This document shows, in pieces, positions 1 through 8,728 of a DNA stretch of 51,592 bases. Position 1 is the first letter of the stretch. The number at the start of each line of letters is the position of its first letter. Under the pieces are notes generated by a model. It was given only the letters and a program-made list of their open reading frames with translations. It was not told where the DNA came from and did not search any database. The stretch is from CAZIDL01 sp964537825 (GTDB taxonomy: Bacteria; Bacteroidota; Bacteroidia; Flavobacteriales_D; CAYVSK01), in NCBI GenBank assembly GCA_964537825.1, contig CAZIDL010000011.1, forward strand, positions 1-51,592, written 5' to 3'. A program made the position numbers and the translations under genes.

Positions 1-49
1 GACTCTTCAGGACCAAAACCTGATGTGTTGCCAATTACACCACCGGGCA
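1..49 (-). tRNA. tRNA-Gln (TTG), 3' part cut by window edge
   Basis: Read on the minus strand, the 5' acceptor strand TGCCCGG starts at 49. It is followed by a D arm (GTGT/ACAC) and an anticodon stem TCAGG/CCTGA around the 7-nt loop TTTTGGT. The anticodon is TTG (16 to 14), which reads CAA glutamine codons. The T arm and 3' acceptor strand lie outside the window. The gene has its own promoter just upstream (60-90). Confidence 0.93.
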
Positions 50-59
50 ATCGGGAGCG

Positions 60-90
60 CAAATATAGTAAAGGAGGGATCGCCGGGCAA
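60..90 (-). promoter_or_regulatory. Bacteroidota-type promoter of tRNA-Gln
   Basis: On the minus strand, TTG (90-88) is followed after 20 nt by TATATTTG (67-60). This matches the Bacteroidota primary-sigma consensus of a -33 TTTG/TTG and a -7 TAnnTTTG box. The predicted start site is about 5 nt before the tRNA 5' end. It is the best complete -33/-7 promoter I found in the window. Confidence 0.7.
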
Positions 91-112
91 TAGGAAAAAG
101 GGTTCGAGGTGG

Positions 113-217
113 AAGCTTCAAGTTTGAAGTTCAAAGTTCAAAGCCCCAATTTCAAAAAAATTGAAAATCAGGAAGATGAGCTCCAAAACCTTTTTTGAAC
201 GTTGAATTTTGAGCTTT
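113..217. repeat. Imperfect inverted repeat rich in GTTCAAA motifs
   Basis: The left arm (113-136) contains GAAGTTCAAAG, followed by a second TTCAAAG. The right arm (190-217) reads similarly in reverse complement, with TTTGAACGTTGAA and GAGCTTT. A smaller A/T-rich hairpin (TTTCAA/TTGAAA, 150-166) sits between them. The right arm overlaps the stop codon of the neighbouring minus-strand gene. Repeated TTCAAAG-type words are seen in some Bacteroidota intergenic regions. A dispersed repeat or a transcript 3' end are both possible. Confidence 0.45.
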
Positions 218-1259
218 AGTGTTCATTCCTTCCCTTTCTCCGCCCGCTCTTTCCCCCGAGGGTGCTGTCTTTCTTGGGCCGCAGGGGTTTTCCGAAAAAG
301 CCGTATTCGAAACGCGTGATCGTGATCAGTAGGGTCTCTTCATCCTTTTTGATCTCTGCATCCAGGAGCATGGTGCTGTCCCGGTAGAGGTATTCGTGAT
401 GTGCCTTCTTGTGATCGTTCCGGTAGATGTCCCATTCGAGGAGATTTCCGATGGAATCGTAGGCGAACGTGTAGTGTTTTTTGGTGGTGTCGCTGATATC
501 CGGATCCTCCATACGCTCGGTGACCCGCCCTTGCGCGTTGTAACTGTAACGTGTGATCCCCTGCTTGTGCGTGATCATGTAACGCGAAGTGACGCGTTTC
601 AGGTAACCCAGCGTATCCCGATAATGGATCTTTCGGCGGTAAATGCGCCCTTCGCTGTTGTAAAAATCCTGGACCAGCATCGTATCGCGGGGCTGACGGT
701 ATTTGTAACTTTCCTCGTCGATCACGAACTCCCGTCCTGGTTCGAATTGGTATCGGGAAGGGCCCTTGTTCTCGATCCTTAAGTAGCGCTCCTTGCTCAA
801 GCGTCCGAGCGAGTCATAGGCGTATTCGTAGGCGTAGAAGCCGTGCAGGTCGTTCCGGAGCACCCTGGCCAACCTCCCTTCATCGGTGTATTCGTAGTGG
901 ATAAAGACCGTATCGCGAATGCTGTCGTGGTGTACGTAGCTTTCGTATTGGGTGATCAGTTGCCCTTCTTGGTCGAAGCGGTAGAATTCTTCGGTCCCGC
1001 TCTTTCGGACCCGGTCCATCTGCCGTTTGGTGGAAATATTCGTCTCGATCGTTCGGATCTCGTTCCGACGGATGAAATCCTCGTTGAAGAAGGGGTCATT
1101 GCCGAAGTAGCGAGCTTCCGGATGTTCGAGGATCTGGGAGATGCTCCTGGGAGGGATGATCAAGGAAAGGAAGGGTACCAAAAGGACGGTCGCAAGACCG
1201 GTACGATCCAACCGTGAAAGAAGGGGTGCCATCCGTCCGGTCCCTAAAAGCTTAGCCAT
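216..1259 (-). CDS. YD-repeat (RHS-like) exported protein
   Basis: A 347-residue protein of unknown function. From the longer TTG-start frame beginning at 1286, six YD/RHS-type repeats can be seen, for example YTDEGRL, YDSLGRL, YNSEGRI, YNAQGRV and YDSIGNL, spread over about 180 residues. Such repeats form beta-strand shells in RHS proteins, but there is no RHS core-end motif or toxin tail here. I chose the ATG at 1259 because AAAGGAG lies 6 nt before it. A later ATG at 1232 would give a neater signal peptide, with hydrophobic residues LATVLLVPFLSLII following Arg/Lys. The protein is probably exported to the periplasm or the surface. It stands alone, 82 nt downstream of the DUF255 gene on the same strand, so the two may be co-transcribed. 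Confidence 0.75.
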   Translation of the reverse strand: MAKLLGTGRMAPLLSRLDRTGLATVLLVPFLSLIIPPRSISQILEHPEARYFGNDPFFNEDFIRRNEIRTIETNISTKRQMDRVRKSGTEEFYRFDQEGQLITQYESYVHHDSIRDTVFIHYEYTDEGRLARVLRNDLHGFYAYEYAYDSLGRLSKERYLRIENKGPSRYQFEPGREFVIDEESYKYRQPRDTMLVQDFYNSEGRIYRRKIHYRDTLGYLKRVTSRYMITHKQGITRYSYNAQGRVTERMEDPDISDTTKKHYTFAYDSIGNLLEWDIYRNDHKKAHHEYLYRDSTMLLDAEIKKDEETLLITITRFEYGFFGKPLRPKKDSTLGGKSGRRKGRNEH

Positions 1260-1341
1260 CCAAGCTCCTTTCCTCAAGCTTTCCAAGCTCCTGAACAGCT
1301 TTCTCTTTCCATTGCAGCGTCTAACGCTACCGAACTCCGAC

Positions 1342-3378
1342 TCATCCTTTAAGTCCTTCCAAAGCCTCTTCCATGCTTTCGACCGGCTGATGACAGATCC
1401 CTTCTTCGCAGACGTGTAAGAGCAAGGGGTTTTCCGTGGTCTTGTCCTTCACCAACGGAAGGTTGGCGCTCTTGCGGGCTCCTGCGATGAGGCAATTGGG
1501 TTGATAACGGGATGAAAAGCGTTCGACGGTGTCCAGTGCTTCTTTGCCGGTGACCACGAGCTCGTAGAAGGGATGGCTCCGGTGGAGGTGGAGGATCCCC
1601 CAATTGGAGAATGCGCTCGGATGTTGGGTCATCCGGTCCTGCACGTTCTGCAGCATCCCATCCGCCATGTCCGTCCATCGCTGTTCCCCGTAACGCCGTC
1701 CGTAATAGAAGAGGGCTCGGGCCATGCTCGAGCAGGAGGAGGGGATCACGTTGTCGAGTATCTCGATGGTGCGCGAAGCGAGTTGAGGGTGTTCGTCAGA
1801 AGAGTAGAAGAACATCCCGCTCTCGGGATCATGAAAGCGTTCGATGGCTTGTTCGAGGAGTTCTTTTCCCTGGTGCACCCACTTCTCGTGCAGGGTGATC
1901 TCGTAGAGCTTGTCCAGGGCGAGAAGGAGTTGAGCATGATCGTCCAGATAAGCTGGCACGCTCGTCTCTCCGTCCTTATGAACGCGGTATAGGTTCCCCT
2001 CCTCGTCGCGCATCGCCTTCAGGAGGAATTCCATGTTCCGTACAGCGATCTCGCGATGTTCTTCCTTGCCAAAGGCTTTGAACGCATCGCTGAAGCCCAT
2101 GTTCATCATGGCGTTCCAGGATGTGATGACCTTGTCGTCCGTCGTGGGACGCTCCCGATCGGATCGGGCATGAAAGAGGGTCCTTTGGATCCTTTGGCGT
2201 TCTTCCTCCAGTTCTTCCGGGTCCAGCCCGTGCTCTTCTGCGATCTTGGCTTCCTGGGAGCTATCCCGCAAGAGGATGAATCGGTCGTTCTCCCACTTGC
2301 CGTTCTCGTTGATGTTGAAGAGGTCCCGCGCCAGCGCATAGCGGTCTCCGAGCACTTCCTGGAGCTCCTCTTTGTCCCAGACGTAGAACCTGCCTTCCTC
2401 CCCTTCGCTGTCGGCATCGATGGCCGAGTAGAAGCCGGCATCTTCGTTCATCATCTCCCGCTGCACGAAGCTTAGGAGTTCTTTCACGACTTCTTCGTAG
2501 CGCTCTTTTCCCAGGGCTTTCCACCCTTCCGTGTAGAGGGAGGCCATCTGCCCGTTGTCGTAGAGCATTTTCTCGAAGTGCGGCACCTTCCAGTGGACAT
2601 CGGTGGAATAGCGGCAAAAGCCGCCCCCTATCTGATCGTGGACCCCCCCATCGGCCATACGATCGAGGGTGAGCTCCACGTAGCTCCGGACGTCATCGTC
2701 ATCCATCAGCTTGGCATAGTGGAGCAAGAAGCGCTTGTCGTTGGGGAGGGGGAACTTCGGGGCTCCTTCGGTTCCACCGTTCTTCCGGTCGAAGCGGTTC
2801 GACCAGGCGCCCACCATCTGGCGGAGGGTCTTCGTGTCGAAACGCTTTTCCCCTTCCACGGCCTCCACGAGATCCACTTGTTTGATGCCCTCTTCCAGGC
2901 GGGATGCGTACTCCTCCACCTTTTCCGGCTCTTCCTGATAAACTTTGGTGAGCTGTTGGAGCACGTCCGTCCAGGCATCCTTCGGGAAATAGGTGGCGCC
3001 GAATATGGGCCGTTTGTCGGGAAGTGCGAAGCAATTGAGGGGCCAGCCTGCCTGTTGTTGCATGAGCTGGACAGCGGTGATGTAGAAGTGGTCGACGTCG
3101 GGGAGCTCTTCCCGGTCCACCTTGATGTTCACGAAGTGGCGGTTCATCAGGGCGGCCACTTCTTCGTCCTCAAAGCATTCCTTTTCCATCACATGGCACC
3201 AATGGCAGGCTGAATAGCCGATACTTATGAGGACGAGTTTGCCTTCCTGTTCGGCCTGCTCGAAGGCCGCCTCGCTCCAAGGCTTCCAATCAACCGGGTT
3301 GTGGGCATGTTGTTGGAGGTAGGGACTTGCCTCCTCGATGAGGTCGTTGACGTAGGGATCTTCAGGTGATGCGCTCAT
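1342..3378 (-). CDS. Thioredoxin-domain protein, DUF255 / YyaL-SPATA20 family
   Basis: A 678-residue full-length member of the DUF255 family (YyaL in Bacillus, SPATA20 in animals). The N-terminal thioredoxin-like domain carries the family signatures NPVDW (27-31) and CHWCH (58-62). The rest is an (alpha/alpha)6 barrel related to N-acylglucosamine 2-epimerases and cellobiose epimerases. The biochemical role of the family is not settled; a redox or sugar-processing function is usually suggested. No signal peptide is seen, so it is cytoplasmic. The ATG at 3378 matches the usual family start. It is divergent from the membrane protein gene at 3526, with a 147-nt gap in which I see no clear promoter. 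Confidence 0.93.
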   Translation of the reverse strand: MSASPEDPYVNDLIEEASPYLQQHAHNPVDWKPWSEAAFEQAEQEGKLVLISIGYSACHWCHVMEKECFEDEEVAALMNRHFVNIKVDREELPDVDHFYITAVQLMQQQAGWPLNCFALPDKRPIFGATYFPKDAWTDVLQQLTKVYQEEPEKVEEYASRLEEGIKQVDLVEAVEGEKRFDTKTLRQMVGAWSNRFDRKNGGTEGAPKFPLPNDKRFLLHYAKLMDDDDVRSYVELTLDRMADGGVHDQIGGGFCRYSTDVHWKVPHFEKMLYDNGQMASLYTEGWKALGKERYEEVVKELLSFVQREMMNEDAGFYSAIDADSEGEEGRFYVWDKEELQEVLGDRYALARDLFNINENGKWENDRFILLRDSSQEAKIAEEHGLDPEELEEERQRIQRTLFHARSDRERPTTDDKVITSWNAMMNMGFSDAFKAFGKEEHREIAVRNMEFLLKAMRDEEGNLYRVHKDGETSVPAYLDDHAQLLLALDKLYEITLHEKWVHQGKELLEQAIERFHDPESGMFFYSSDEHPQLASRTIEILDNVIPSSCSSMARALFYYGRRYGEQRWTDMADGMLQNVQDRMTQHPSAFSNWGILHLHRSHPFYELVVTGKEALDTVERFSSRYQPNCLIAGARKSANLPLVKDKTTENPLLLHVCEEGICHQPVESMEEALEGLKG

Positions 3379-3525
3379 AGGGAGTGGACTTGATGCGAAG
3401 GTAGTGAGGGCCGTTCACCTGTCCGCATCATCCATCTGCATATCCGAGGTCCTGATGCCGGGGTCCAAGCTTTCCGGTCGGCTTTTCGTTGAAGGGGAAG
3501 AAATGGATATCATTACCTTCATACC

Positions 3526-4104
3526 ATGCCCTTCCCCGGCCCATATGCGCCCGGACCCTTCCGTTTCCGGGGAACTGAGGTGGAAGAAGGTGAACGGCCC
3601 TGGCATTGGACCCGGACGTTGATGCTCCTGGGCTTCTTTGCTTGCATGCTCACCCTTCCGTCAGCCGGAAGCTGTACGGTAGTGAGTTGGACCTTCATGG
3701 CGCGAACCCTGACCCTTTTCTGCATTCTCGGGCTCATCCTATTCCCCTGGCGTTTCTATCAGCGAGCCCTTGGCATCAATGCCTTCGAGACCTTCCTCTT
3801 CAACGTGATGGGGGTGGGACCGATGCTCTTCAGCCTCCTGCTCTGGAGCAACTTTCTGATCCACGGTCCGGTGAAGGAAGAAGTGGTGCGGGTCCAAGAA
3901 AGGGAGTTCGTCGGGCAAATGCTGAACCCTGTCTATAAATACGAGTTGGAAGGGGGACTTTACGAGGATATGCCTGAATTCCGCCGTTTTACTGTCAGCC
4001 CTTCGAACAACGAGATGCTCCGGGAGGCTCGAAAAGTGGAATTCCGCACCGCGAGAGGCCTTTGGGGTTATCGGGTGATCCTGGGGCGGAAGCCACTCCG
4101 CTGA
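3526..4104 (+). CDS. Hypothetical membrane protein, three predicted TM segments
   Basis: A 192-residue protein that I do not recognise. About 30 hydrophilic residues precede three hydrophobic segments near 33-50, 58-77 and 86-108, followed by a soluble C-terminal half rich in charged residues. This topology leaves one tail in the periplasm. The start is uncertain: ATG 3526 gives the full open frame, while an ATG at 3622 would start right at the first hydrophobic segment. Its last 37 nt overlap the end of the convergent lipoprotein gene. No functional context is available. Confidence 0.65.
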   Translation: MPFPGPYAPGPFRFRGTEVEEGERPWHWTRTLMLLGFFACMLTLPSAGSCTVVSWTFMARTLTLFCILGLILFPWRFYQRALGINAFETFLFNVMGVGPMLFSLLLWSNFLIHGPVKEEVVRVQEREFVGQMLNPVYKYELEGGLYEDMPEFRRFTVSPSNNEMLREARKVEFRTARGLWGYRVILGRKPLR

Positions 4105-4598
4105 CCCAGAAGATCGGAGATGTTGATCCGGCGGCTTTCATCGATCTCGAAACGCTCGGTGAAGATCCCCCAGGCCCGTCCCTTGATCGTGCCTTTGACC
4201 CGGAGTTCCGGTGCAGTACCCCCGATCACGCTACCGAGGGCTTTCAGTCCACCGGAAGCGACGTCCTTCAATTCCGCCCGCACTTTGAATTCGTGTTCGG
4301 CCTCACTGTTCGCCGGGATCTTCACGTTCTCCTGCAATTCCGCCGCTCCGATCGCTTGCTCCTGCAAATAGAAGTCGAGCTCGCTATCGACCACTTTGAA
4401 AGAGCTGCCGTTCGGATTCCTGACCGTAGCGCGGATCCGAAGGTCCAAGTGATCGGGAACCCCTTTGCTGCTGTCTTTTTGGCTACTCCATCGGAGCCCC
4501 TCCAGACGAGGATCCTCCACGCTTACTTCCTTCCAAGGAGAACAGGAGTTCAGGGTCGCTAGAAGGAGGAGGGGAAGAAGGAGCTTCAGCCGTTCCAT
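4068..4598 (-). CDS. LEA14-like (LEA type 2) lipoprotein
   Basis: A 176-residue predicted lipoprotein with a signal peptide ending in a lipobox-like NSC (Cys19). The mature part resembles the LEA type 2 / water-stress-hypersensitive-response beta-sandwich domain: DLRIRATVRNPNG near 52-64 is the typical 'x-V-x-NPN' first strand, followed by alternating strands to about residue 160. The family is linked with desiccation or stress in plants; in Bacteroidota the role is unknown. Probably anchored in the outer or inner membrane, facing the periplasm. Its start overlaps the end of the upstream dipeptidase by 13 nt, so the two are translationally linked. Confidence 0.8.
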   Translation of the reverse strand: MERLKLLLPLLLLATLNSCSPWKEVSVEDPRLEGLRWSSQKDSSKGVPDHLDLRIRATVRNPNGSSFKVVDSELDFYLQEQAIGAAELQENVKIPANSEAEHEFKVRAELKDVASGGLKALGSVIGGTAPELRVKGTIKGRAWGIFTERFEIDESRRINISDLLGQRSGFRPRITR

Positions 4599-5977
4599 TC
4601 CTCCTTGAAGTGCTCGTAGAAATGGGGGATCGTTTCGATCCCCTTGTAGTAATTGAAGAGGCCGAATTTCTCGTTGGGGGAGTGGATGGCGTCCGAATCC
4701 AATCCGAAGCCCATGAGGATCGTCTTGATGCCGAGCTCCTTCTCGAAAAGATGGACGATGGGGATGGTGCCTCCGCTTCGGAGCGGGATGGGTTCTTTGT
4801 CGAAGCTGTCCGCCATGGCCTGATGGGCTGCCTTATAGCCCGGATGGTCGATGGGCGTAACAGCGGCTTCACCCCCGTGATGGGTGATCACTTTTACGTC
4901 CACCGAATGGGGGGCGATCTTCTGGATGTGCTCTTCGAAGAGCTTCGAGATCTTCTCGGAATCCTGGTCGGGCACGAGGCGCATGGAGATCTTCGCCCCT
5001 GCTTTGGAAGGGAGCACCGTCTTGGCGCCCTTCCCTTGATAACCGCCCCAAATTCCATTGCAGTCGAGGGTCGGACGGATCGCACCCCGTTCGAGGGTGG
5101 TGAAGCCCTTTTCACCGTCCACTTCGCGAATTCCGAGCTCGTCCTTGTAGCGGGCCGGATCGAAGGGGGCCTCCGCCAGCGCTTTCCGTTCTTCCTCCGG
5201 CACTTCGCGCACATCATCGTAGAAGCCCGGGATATTCACCCGGTTGTCTTCATCCTTCAGCTGCGCGATCATCTTCGCGAGCTCGTTGATCGGGTTGGCC
5301 ACGCAGCCCCCGTAGATACCGGAGTGGAGATCGCGGTTCGGTCCTCTCAGTTCGACCTCCATATAACTGATGCCACGGATCCCCGTGGTAATGGAGGGGG
5401 TGTCGTTCGCGAGCATGGCCGTGTCGGAAACGAGCACGACATCAGCCTCGAGCATCTCTTTGTTCTGCTGCACGAACTCGCCGAGGTGTTCGGAGCCGAT
5501 CTCTTCTTCGCCTTCGAACATGAACTTTACGTTGCAGGGAACGCCACCTTGTTCCATCATCAGTTCAAAGGCCTTCACGTGCATGTACATCTGCCCTTTA
5601 TCGTCGCAAGCGCCACGGGCGTAGATCTCCTCATTGCGTACGGTCGGTTCGAAGGGAGGGGTGTCCCAGAGCTCCTCGGGATCCGGGGGTTGGACATCGT
5701 AGTGCCCGTAAACGAGGACGGTCGGAAGTTCATCGCTCACTTTCTTCTCGCCGAACACGATCGGGTGGCCGGATGTGGAATGCACTTCGGCGCGGTCCGC
5801 TCCGGCCTTTTCGAGTTGCTCGCGGACGAAGTCCGCCGCCTTTTGAACATCCCCTTTATGATCGGGGGAAGTGCTGATGGAGGGGATGCGTAGCAGCTCG
5901 AAGAGTTCCTCGAGAAAGCGGTCCTTGTTCTGCTCGATGTAGCTTTTGCTATCGTAGGCCATCGTGGATGTTGTCAT
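4586..5977 (-). CDS. M20 family dipeptidase
   Basis: A 463-residue M20 metallopeptidase, close to the Bacteroidota dipeptidases related to carnosinase and PepV-like enzymes. It hydrolyses dipeptides using two zinc ions. Visible active-site motifs are YGHYDVQPPD (His92, Asp94), RGACDDKG (Asp125/Asp126) and EGEEEIGS (Glu157-159). The lid/dimerisation domain between the two halves contains RDLHSGIYGG. There is no signal peptide, so it is cytoplasmic. A second in-frame ATG lies five codons in (5962). It is the first gene of a two-gene unit with the LEA14-like lipoprotein. Confidence 0.93.
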   Translation of the reverse strand: MTTSTMAYDSKSYIEQNKDRFLEELFELLRIPSISTSPDHKGDVQKAADFVREQLEKAGADRAEVHSTSGHPIVFGEKKVSDELPTVLVYGHYDVQPPDPEELWDTPPFEPTVRNEEIYARGACDDKGQMYMHVKAFELMMEQGGVPCNVKFMFEGEEEIGSEHLGEFVQQNKEMLEADVVLVSDTAMLANDTPSITTGIRGISYMEVELRGPNRDLHSGIYGGCVANPINELAKMIAQLKDEDNRVNIPGFYDDVREVPEEERKALAEAPFDPARYKDELGIREVDGEKGFTTLERGAIRPTLDCNGIWGGYQGKGAKTVLPSKAGAKISMRLVPDQDSEKISKLFEEHIQKIAPHSVDVKVITHHGGEAAVTPIDHPGYKAAHQAMADSFDKEPIPLRSGGTIPIVHLFEKELGIKTILMGFGLDSDAIHSPNEKFGLFNYYKGIETIPHFYEHFKEEWNG

Positions 5978-6116
5978 GGTAGCTCGATCTTATACGGACG
6001 AATTTAGGCGATCGAGGGATCGGGGACCGTTCTTTTTTCGGGATCCTTTTATCCAGTTCGGCTAAAGCTCCGGCACTTATCTTGCTTTCCTTGGATATGA
6101 TGGGTTCTGATCCCGT

Positions 6117-6488
6117 TCATTCCCCTTGCTTCGCTTTTCCCTCCGGTTTCTTTCCTTCCTTCCGCATCAATTCGTTCAGCACCTCTTCGTGGATGGCCTT
6201 CATCGTTCCCGGATGTTTCATGTAGTAGCGGAAGGAGCGAACGAATTGCTCTCGCTGAACCTCGTGTTCCTTGAAGATGCGTGCTGTTCCTGCAGAAAGG
6301 AATTCTTCAGGGTCTTCGGAGAAATTCGCCTGGCGGTATTCCGCTTCCCCTTCCAGAACATAGAGTTCGGTGAGCAGTTCCGTAAAACGTTCCTTCTCAA
6401 GCACGCCCTTCGGCCGTTCCTCCTGCGATCCGCAGGCTGAAGTGATGAGCAGGAAAAGGAAGGGTATTATGCGGAGGCGCGCTATCAT
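6117..6488 (-). CDS. DUF4296 lipoprotein
   Basis: A 123-residue predicted lipoprotein: hydrophobic leader followed by SAC (Cys19), then an alpha-helical DUF4296 domain with FTELLTELYVLEGE and FRYYMKHPGTM features. This family is confined to Bacteroidota and its function is unknown. It often sits next to dihydroorotase in Flavobacteriales, as here, where the first codon overlaps the end of that gene by 4 nt. The C-terminal tail is Lys/Glu rich. Confidence 0.88.
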   Translation of the reverse strand: MIARLRIIPFLFLLITSACGSQEERPKGVLEKERFTELLTELYVLEGEAEYRQANFSEDPEEFLSAGTARIFKEHEVQREQFVRSFRYYMKHPGTMKAIHEEVLNELMRKEGKKPEGKAKQGE

Positions 6489-7849
6489 CGAGGATCCTCG
6501 AATTCGATGCGCTTGCCGTTATGCGTATCGAGCAATTCTCCTTTCTGGCCATATTCATGCCGATAAGCGAGGGTGCCGTTCACGAAAGTGTGGCTCACCC
6601 TTCCGTGGAAATGCTCTCCTTCGAGCGGTGACCAAGCGCACTTGTAGAAAAGGTTCGCTTTATCGACCGTCCAGGCGCGGTCCGGATCGAGCAGGACCAG
6701 GTCCGCATAATAGCCTTTGCGGATATACCCCCGATCTTTGAGGCGGAAGAGTTCGGCCGGATTGTGGCACATCTTCTCCACGATCTTCTGCATGGAGATC
6801 CGCCTTTTCCGATAGAGTTCGAACATGGCTGTCAAACCGTGTTGGACCAGTGGAGCTCCGGAAGGGGTGTCGAAATAATGGCCTTTTTTCTCCTCTTCGG
6901 TATGGGGGGCGTGGTCCGTGGCGATCAGGTCGATCCGGTCCTCGTTCACGGCCTCCAGGATCCGATCCCGATCCGCCGCGCTTTTGATGCCGGGGTTCCA
7001 TTTCACCCAACTCCCTTTTGCTTCGTAGGCGCTTTCGTCGAAGAAGAGATGGTGCACGCAGGCTTCGCTCGTCACTGTTTTGTCCAAGACCGGCCCCGGA
7101 TCGAAAAGTTCGGTCTCCCTTCCCGTAGATATGTGCAGCACGTGCAGGGGAGCGCCAAGCTCACGGGCCTTTCGGACGGCCTGGGATGATGAACGATAGC
7201 AAGCTTCGTGGGAGCGTATCAATGGATGGAAGCGCATAGGGATGTCGTTCCCGTAGGCCTTTTGAAAACGCTCGAGGTTGTTCCGGATGACCGACTCTTC
7301 TTCGCAGTGAGCGGCGATAGGATGTTCCTGGCATTTGCTGAAAAGTTCCTGCAAGGCCTCGGGATCGTCCACCAAGAGGTCGCTGGTGGAAGCGGCCAGA
7401 AAGATCTTGAGCCCGCAAAAGGCCATGGGGTCCATTTCCCGGATGCGATCGATGTTCTCGGAAGTGACGCCGATGTAGAAGGAATGGTTCACAGCGGCGC
7501 CTTCTTCAGCGATCGCGAACTTTTCCTCCAGGCGCTCCCGGTCGATCGTAGGGGGCTTGGTATTGGGCATTTCCATGAAGCTGGTGACCCCACCGGCAAG
7601 AGCTGCTATGGAGCCTGAACGGATGTCCTCTTTGTGCGTCATTCCGGGTTCCCGGAAATGCACTTGGTCGTCGATGACCCCCGGGATAAGGAATTTTCCC
7701 TTCGCCTCGATGACCGTATCCTCCGCTCCGGCCTCCACAGGCCCGTTCTCCACAGCAGCGATCCGCTCGCCTTCGATCAGGACGGACCCCTTGAAGATGC
7801 GTCCTTCGTTCACGATCGATGCGTTCCGTATGAGGGTTCGTTCGCTCAT
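6485..7849 (-). CDS. pyrC: Dihydroorotase (amidohydrolase family)
   Basis: A 454-residue amidohydrolase that forms dihydroorotate from carbamoyl-aspartate in pyrimidine synthesis. Metal and substrate residues are visible: DDQVHFREPG (His64, Arg66), the probable carboxylated Lys148 in GLKIF, His181, His239 and Asp312 in ATDHAPH. It is of the long type (class I), like those of other Flavobacteriales, which also resemble allantoinases. The genomic company of DUF4296 and the mannosyltransferase, with no allantoin genes, supports dihydroorotase. The start ATG overlaps the stop of the upstream gene (ATGA). Confidence 0.93.
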   Translation of the reverse strand: MSERTLIRNASIVNEGRIFKGSVLIEGERIAAVENGPVEAGAEDTVIEAKGKFLIPGVIDDQVHFREPGMTHKEDIRSGSIAALAGGVTSFMEMPNTKPPTIDRERLEEKFAIAEEGAAVNHSFYIGVTSENIDRIREMDPMAFCGLKIFLAASTSDLLVDDPEALQELFSKCQEHPIAAHCEEESVIRNNLERFQKAYGNDIPMRFHPLIRSHEACYRSSSQAVRKARELGAPLHVLHISTGRETELFDPGPVLDKTVTSEACVHHLFFDESAYEAKGSWVKWNPGIKSAADRDRILEAVNEDRIDLIATDHAPHTEEEKKGHYFDTPSGAPLVQHGLTAMFELYRKRRISMQKIVEKMCHNPAELFRLKDRGYIRKGYYADLVLLDPDRAWTVDKANLFYKCAWSPLEGEHFHGRVSHTFVNGTLAYRHEYGQKGELLDTHNGKRIEFEDPR

Positions 7850-8559
7850 GGTCGTTCGATCTTCATCTTGAGCACGCCGAGGAAGGCCTCCTTGAAGATG
7901 CGGGTGTCCATCTTGGAACTCCCGTACTTACGGTCCTCGAAGGTGATCGGTACTTCAGTGAGCTGGTAGCCACGCCGTTTAGCTGCGTACTTCATTTCGA
8001 TCTGAAAAGCATATCCGATGAAGCGGATCCGGTCCAGATCGATATCCTCGAGCACCCTCCGATGGTAACACTTGAAACCAGCCGTTGTATCCTTGATGTT
8101 GATGCAGAGCACGATACGGACGTAGAGAGAGGCCAGATAGGACATGAGGATCCGGTTCATGGGCCAGTTCTTCACTTTCCCTCCTTTCACGTAGCGGGAG
8201 CCGATGCTAAGGTCCGCTCCTTCTTTGACACATGCATCGTAAAGGCGGACCAGATCCTTCGGGTCGTGGGAGAAATCGGCGTCCATCTCGAAGAGGTACT
8301 CGTAGCCCCTTTCAAGCCCCCATTTGAAACCGTGGATATAGGCAGTGCCAAGGCCTTGCTTCCCTTTTCTTTCCTCCAGAAAAAGACGTTCCGGGTACGT
8401 TTCCTGCAGTTGCTTGACGATACCGGGCGTACCGTCCGGGGAACCATCGTCCACGATCAGGAGGTGGAAGTTCCGTTCGAGATCCATCACCGAACGGACC
8501 ATCCGTTCGATGTTCTCCTTTTCCTCGTAGGTCGGTATGATGACAAGCCCGTCGCTCAA
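7846..8559 (-). CDS. Polyprenol monophosphomannose synthase (GT2 family)
   Basis: A 237-residue GT-A fold glycosyltransferase of the dolichol/polyprenol-phosphate mannosyltransferase type. It transfers mannose from GDP-mannose to a polyprenyl phosphate on the inner face of the cytoplasmic membrane. VDDGSPDGT (36-44) binds the nucleotide sugar and DAD (93-95) is the metal-binding DXD motif. The start is a TTG: the only upstream in-frame codons before a stop contain no ATG, and the sequence from here matches the family N-terminus (SDGLVIIPTYEE). No C-terminal membrane domain is present, as in the short bacterial forms. Confidence 0.92.
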   Translation of the reverse strand: MSDGLVIIPTYEEKENIERMVRSVMDLERNFHLLIVDDGSPDGTPGIVKQLQETYPERLFLEERKGKQGLGTAYIHGFKWGLERGYEYLFEMDADFSHDPKDLVRLYDACVKEGADLSIGSRYVKGGKVKNWPMNRILMSYLASLYVRIVLCINIKDTTAGFKCYHRRVLEDIDLDRIRFIGYAFQIEMKYAAKRRGYQLTEVPITFEDRKYGSSKMDTRIFKEAFLGVLKMKIERP

Positions 8560-8728
8560 AAAGCTGCAGGTGTTGGATGCAAGTTAAGGGCGGATAAGGA
8601 TCGGACCCTTAGCGATCTCACGATCTTTAACAGGAGCTACGCCTCCGCTTCTGAGCGAAAATACGCGAATTGCTCGGAGCGCATTGGACGGAGCTTTCTG
8701 ACCTCACTTGATTGTTTATATTCGGGGC

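Noticed and set aside
4610..5893. Long + strand ORF (427 codons) opposite the M20 dipeptidase
   Set aside because: It mirrors the coding strand of a clear metallopeptidase; its translation has no recognisable motif and its length follows from GC-rich codon use.
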